Below, one piece after another: positions 32,012-34,812 of a stretch of 34,812 bases of DNA. This DNA comes from Fusobacterium sp. (GTDB taxonomy: Bacteria > Fusobacteriota > Fusobacteriia > Fusobacteriales > Fusobacteriaceae), in contig NZ_JARHZE010000019.1 of assembly GCF_029258315.1 (NCBI RefSeq), forward strand, positions 1-34,812, written 5' to 3'. A program made the translations under genes and the position numbers. The notes under the pieces are model-generated. The model was not told where the DNA came from. It did not search any database and saw only the letters and a program-made list of their open reading frames with translations. The first letter of the stretch is position 1. The number at the start of each line of letters is the position of its first letter.

Positions 32012-33688
32012 TTATAAGCTACTTACTTCTTTTAATACTTTTTCTATTGCTTCTAGAGCATCTTCTGGAAGTTTATCTTTTCCACCTTTGAATGTTTCTC
32101 TTGATTTTATAAATTCAACTCTATCTTTCATTCTATTTGTTAAAGCTTCTAAATAAGTTGGATCTTTAAGATCTGGTATAAATCCATCCCATTCTAGTAT
32201 CTCTATATCTGAGAATGGTCCCCATGGTTTAAAGTTAGCCTCTCCATCAACTATTTTTTCTAATATTCCAAGAGTATCTTGAGGTTTTACTTTTTTACCC
32301 ATAAATTCTCCTGTATTTAAAATGTAACAATCAACATTTTTGTCAGCAACTAATTTTTTAAATTTATTATAGTCATCTGATAATTTATGAGTTCTAAATG
32401 GATTTGCATATGGTTCAACTACTAGAGCATTTGGATCTACTCCGTGAGCAAGTCTTTCAGCACTACTTCTCTTAGTAGCAAGTGTAGCTCCCATTGCTGA
32501 AGCTAAAGAAGCTCCTTTTAATTTTACTACTGGTGGTAATGTAGGATCTTTCATCAACCAGAATATTGCATTTACTGGCTCATCTATTTTATCTACACGG
32601 TTAGGTGACCATAATTTTGATTTTATAGCTCTTCCGTTTCCATTACGAATATCTTCAGTTACTATTACAACTTTTCCATTTTCATCTAAAGTAGCTGAAC
32701 AGTTTTGAACTGTTAATAAATATTTATTATCTGGACTTCCTGCTGGATAGTCATTTGTTTTATCAAAATATGTTGGCTCTAAAGCTATTGATGAACAAGT
32801 TTCTGTATTTATTATAAAAGCATCATCGTGTAAAATTGTTACATCATATTTTCCATTATGTTTTGCATGAGTCAATGTAGATTTTCCTGTTCCTGAAAGT
32901 CCAAAGAAAGAAGCTACATAATTTCTTCCATCTTTTAATTTATATTTCTTTTGTCCTCCGTGGCAAGATACATATCCTTGACGATTTGCAATAGCCCAAG
33001 CAAGTGTTAAAGTTCCTTTTTTAAATTCTCCGAAATATTTCATTCCAAGAATTGCAGCACAGTTATTTTCTGGATCAAAATATGTTAAATATTCTGGGTC
33101 TGCAGCTTCAACATATCTAGTTCCTTTCCAGAATGGATCTGAGAATATATATATGTCTGATTCTTTTGGTAAAACTTTAGAATCTTTATACATTTTTAAA
33201 TATTCAGTAGATAAATATTGGAAGTTAAGCAACCATGAATACATAATATTTTCGTCCCCTTCAGGAATTAGAAGGTGAGCTTTTACCATAAATTCTGGGT
33301 TAAGTCCTATGTAAGCTTCTGCGTGATAAAGTTTTTTAAATCTTGTATAATAAACAGCATTCATTAAAGTTTTATCTAATCTTTCTTTATCTATATCTGG
33401 GTCTCCAACTATTCTTCTAGCTGCAGCATAACGTCCTGTTATAGGTCCATCATTAAACAATAAAACTTTTGTATCAGGTTCTAAGCCAAATTCCTCACCT
33501 TTATAAACAGGTATATCTGTCACTATTGTTCCAGGAGATGCTTTTGCTAATTTATAAGCTTCTTTTACTGTTGTAACCTTTGTTACATTGTTTCCATAAA
33601 AAGCAGCTTCTATTATAGAACGTGTTCTTGAAAATCCTGGTTTGTTTGCCCCAATTTCTTCTGTTTTGTAGTATGTTTTTGTAGCCAT
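32012..33688 (-). CDS. pckA: Phosphoenolpyruvate carboxykinase (ATP), divergent form
   Basis: ATP-type PEPCK interconverts oxaloacetate + ATP and PEP + CO2 + ADP. The 558 aa are longer than E. coli PckA (540). The conserved core is recognisable: GMKYFGEFKKG with the active lysine (about 215-225), SCHGG with the metal-binding His243, P-loop GLSGTGKST (263-271), HDDAF with Asp288-Asp289, and VTEDIRNGNGR with the catalytic Arg region. The usual FNFEGGCYAK segment after the DD is absent and replaced by TETCSSIALEPTYFDKT, so it belongs to a divergent clade. GAGGAGG precedes the ATG. In an anaerobe the PEP-carboxylating direction, yielding ATP, is possible; direction is inferred. Confidence 0.88.
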   Translation of the reverse strand: MATKTYYKTEEIGANKPGFSRTRSIIEAAFYGNNVTKVTTVKEAYKLAKASPGTIVTDIPVYKGEEFGLEPDTKVLLFNDGPITGRYAAARRIVGDPDIDKERLDKTLMNAVYYTRFKKLYHAEAYIGLNPEFMVKAHLLIPEGDENIMYSWLLNFQYLSTEYLKMYKDSKVLPKESDIYIFSDPFWKGTRYVEAADPEYLTYFDPENNCAAILGMKYFGEFKKGTLTLAWAIANRQGYVSCHGGQKKYKLKDGRNYVASFFGLSGTGKSTLTHAKHNGKYDVTILHDDAFIINTETCSSIALEPTYFDKTNDYPAGSPDNKYLLTVQNCSATLDENGKVVIVTEDIRNGNGRAIKSKLWSPNRVDKIDEPVNAIFWLMKDPTLPPVVKLKGASLASAMGATLATKRSSAERLAHGVDPNALVVEPYANPFRTHKLSDDYNKFKKLVADKNVDCYILNTGEFMGKKVKPQDTLGILEKIVDGEANFKPWGPFSDIEILEWDGFIPDLKDPTYLEALTNRMKDRVEFIKSRETFKGGKDKLPEDALEAIEKVLKEVSSL

Positions 33689-33731
33689 AGTGTAACCTCC
33701 TCAATCTTCATTGTAAAAAAAATATTTTTTA

Positions 33732-33793
33732 GGATAAATTTAGATCGTTTTTTGATTATTTTTTAATATTTTTTATCCAAAAATATTATACCA
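33732..33793 (-). promoter_or_regulatory. pckA promoter and 5'-terminal stem-loop
   Basis: On the minus strand TGGTATAAT (33793-33785) is an extended -10 with no good -35. The predicted start near 33778 begins GGATAAA, which pairs exactly with TTTATCC at 33738-33732, closing a 33-nt AT-rich loop before the ribosome-binding site. The rest of the 315-nt gap to mnmH (33794-33946) holds nothing I can identify. Confidence 0.5.
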
Positions 33794-33946
33794 AACTTTC
33801 TATATTTCTTCTAATATTTTTTATTTATTTTTTACTTTGCATACATAAAAAATTGTTATTGATAAATTACCCCTTTATTTTTGCCTTATTCTACATTATA
33901 CCTTGTAAAATATACTTTGGCAATACCTAAATTTCTTATTTCTTAA

Positions 33947-33975
33947 TTGCTATTATTAGTTTTTTAGTTTATAAT
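33947..33975 (+). promoter_or_regulatory. Promoter of mnmH
   Basis: TTGCTA (33947-33952), a 17-nt spacer and TATAAT (33970-33975), 28 nt before the ATG. Confidence 0.7.
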
Positions 33976-34003
33976 ATAGTGTAAATTTAAAAAGGTAGGT
34001 TAT

Positions 34004-34812
34004 ATGATGAGAGAAATTAATTTCGAAGATGTTTTAAAATTAAAAAATTATATCTTAATAGATGTAAGAAGTCCTAAGGAATTTGAAGAAGAACCTATTC
34101 CCGGAGCTATAAATATCCCTTCTCTTCTTGATGATGAAAGAGCTGAGGTTGGTACTGCTTATGTACAAGTATCTAAAGAAAAAGCTAAAGAGATTGGTAT
34201 TGAAAAAATTTCAAAAAGATTACCAGTAATTTTTAAAGAGATAAATGAACTTTCAAAAAAATATGATAAACTTATTTTTTATTGTGCAAGAGGTGGTATG
34301 AGAAGTACTACTTTAGAAGTTCTTTTCAATAGTCTTGGATATAAAACTTTAAAACTTCAAGGAGGTTATAAGGCTTATCGTCAATATATTTTAAATAATA
34401 TGGCAAATAAAAATGAGGATATAAAATATATTGTAGTTCACGGAAGAACTGGTGAAGGAAAAACTAAAATTTTAGAAAAACTTCAAGAAAAAAATTGTTC
34501 TGTATTAAACCTTGAAAAAATAGCAGATCATAAAGGATCTTTTTTCGGTGGGCTTTGTGAAAATAGAAAACAAAGTCAAAAGAGATTTGATGGGGAAGTT
34601 TTTGATGCTATTGTAAAAAATGAAAAAAAATATTTTTTAGCAGAGAGCGAGAGTAAAAGAATTGGAGATATTTATGTTCCTGAATCTGTTTATGCCTCAA
34701 TAGTAAATGGACTACATATTTTTGTTAGCACAACTATGGAAAATAGAGTTAAGGTTATAATGGAAGACTATTCTAGTGCTTCTATCGAAGAACTTGAACA
34801 ATGCCTTTTAAA
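34004..34812 (+). CDS. mnmH: tRNA 2-selenouridine synthase, 5' part
   Basis: MnmH (SelU, YbbB) replaces sulfur with selenium at wobble s2U34 of tRNA-Lys, -Glu and -Gln, via a geranylated intermediate, using selenophosphate. The reading frame runs off the right edge after about 269 codons, with no stop. The N-terminal rhodanese domain has LIDVRSPKEFEEEPIPGAIN, GTAYVQVSKEKAKEIG and the active Cys94 in FYCARGGMRS. The C-terminal P-loop domain begins VVHGRTGEGKTKIL (GRTGEGKT at 147-154), followed by DHKGSFFGG and AESESKRIGDIYVP. AAAGGTAGG precedes two adjacent ATGs (34004 and 34007); the first is used here. The window does not show selD. Confidence 0.95.
   Translation, partial: MMREINFEDVLKLKNYILIDVRSPKEFEEEPIPGAINIPSLLDDERAEVGTAYVQVSKEKAKEIGIEKISKRLPVIFKEINELSKKYDKLIFYCARGGMRSTTLEVLFNSLGYKTLKLQGGYKAYRQYILNNMANKNEDIKYIVVHGRTGEGKTKILEKLQEKNCSVLNLEKIADHKGSFFGGLCENRKQSQKRFDGEVFDAIVKNEKKYFLAESESKRIGDIYVPESVYASIVNGLHIFVSTTMENRVKVIMEDYSSASIEELEQCLL

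Overview
The window is very AT-rich DNA with AT-ending codons throughout. It carries a Gram-negative envelope gene (waaA, Kdo transfer to lipid A), a beta-barrel outer-membrane protein and lipoproteins, together with anaerobe-like metabolism and transport (PTS sugar uptake, ATP-type PEP carboxykinase, NhaC, GltS). Low GC combined with an LPS-type envelope points to a fusobacterium (Fusobacterium or a close relative such as Cetobacterium). This is inferred from composition and gene content; there is no rRNA in the window. Most of it is ordinary core chromosome with compact operons, 17-bp-spaced sigma70-type or extended -10 promoters, and strong intrinsic terminators between convergent genes.

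Layout. 1-1645: a GPH-family sugar:cation symporter with a structured leader. 1650-7084 (minus): prfA-prmC-queA-rsmD, a small secreted OmpH-like protein and a LacI-family regulator. 7162-9503 (plus): nhaC-type antiporter and mrp. 9543-10459: tRNA-Gln(UUG) and a GntR/FCD regulator. 10634-13245: an M15-type peptidase lipoprotein (minus), gltS (plus) and a small outer-membrane protein (minus). 13244-19080: the PTS locus, with ptsG-crr on the minus strand divergent from a Mu-transposase-like gene, ptsH and ptsI on the plus strand. 19226-22836: uvrA (minus) and ruvC (plus), divergent. 22993-24564: two small envelope proteins and a possible gene remnant. 24616-29868 (minus): superoxide dismutase, then the operon ymdB-prmA-cmk-waaA-trmB. 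29902-31900: a LysR regulator divergent from a YeiH-type exporter. 32012-33793 (minus): divergent ATP-PEPCK. 34004-end: 5' part of mnmH.

How the genes fit together. EI and HPr relay phosphate from PEP to IIA-Glc and IIBC-Glc, and PEP is also the PEPCK substrate/product. PrmC modifies the release factor encoded directly upstream (prfA). MnmH would act on wobble-U34 tRNAs such as the tRNA-Gln(UUG) encoded here.

The best candidate for something undescribed is the PTS locus. A Mu-type transposase homologue with an apparently broken catalytic triad sits between ptsG-crr and ptsHI, with perfect palindromes over its own promoter and over the ptsH promoter. The ptsG leader also has a Shine-Dalgarno separated from the only good ATG by a hairpin that matches the TGTGA-N6-TCACA consensus. 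Other notable signals are a PrmC with a duplicated N-terminal domain, a perfect 25-nt palindrome at the predicted start of sod transcription, and predicted 5'-terminal stem-loops on several transcripts.
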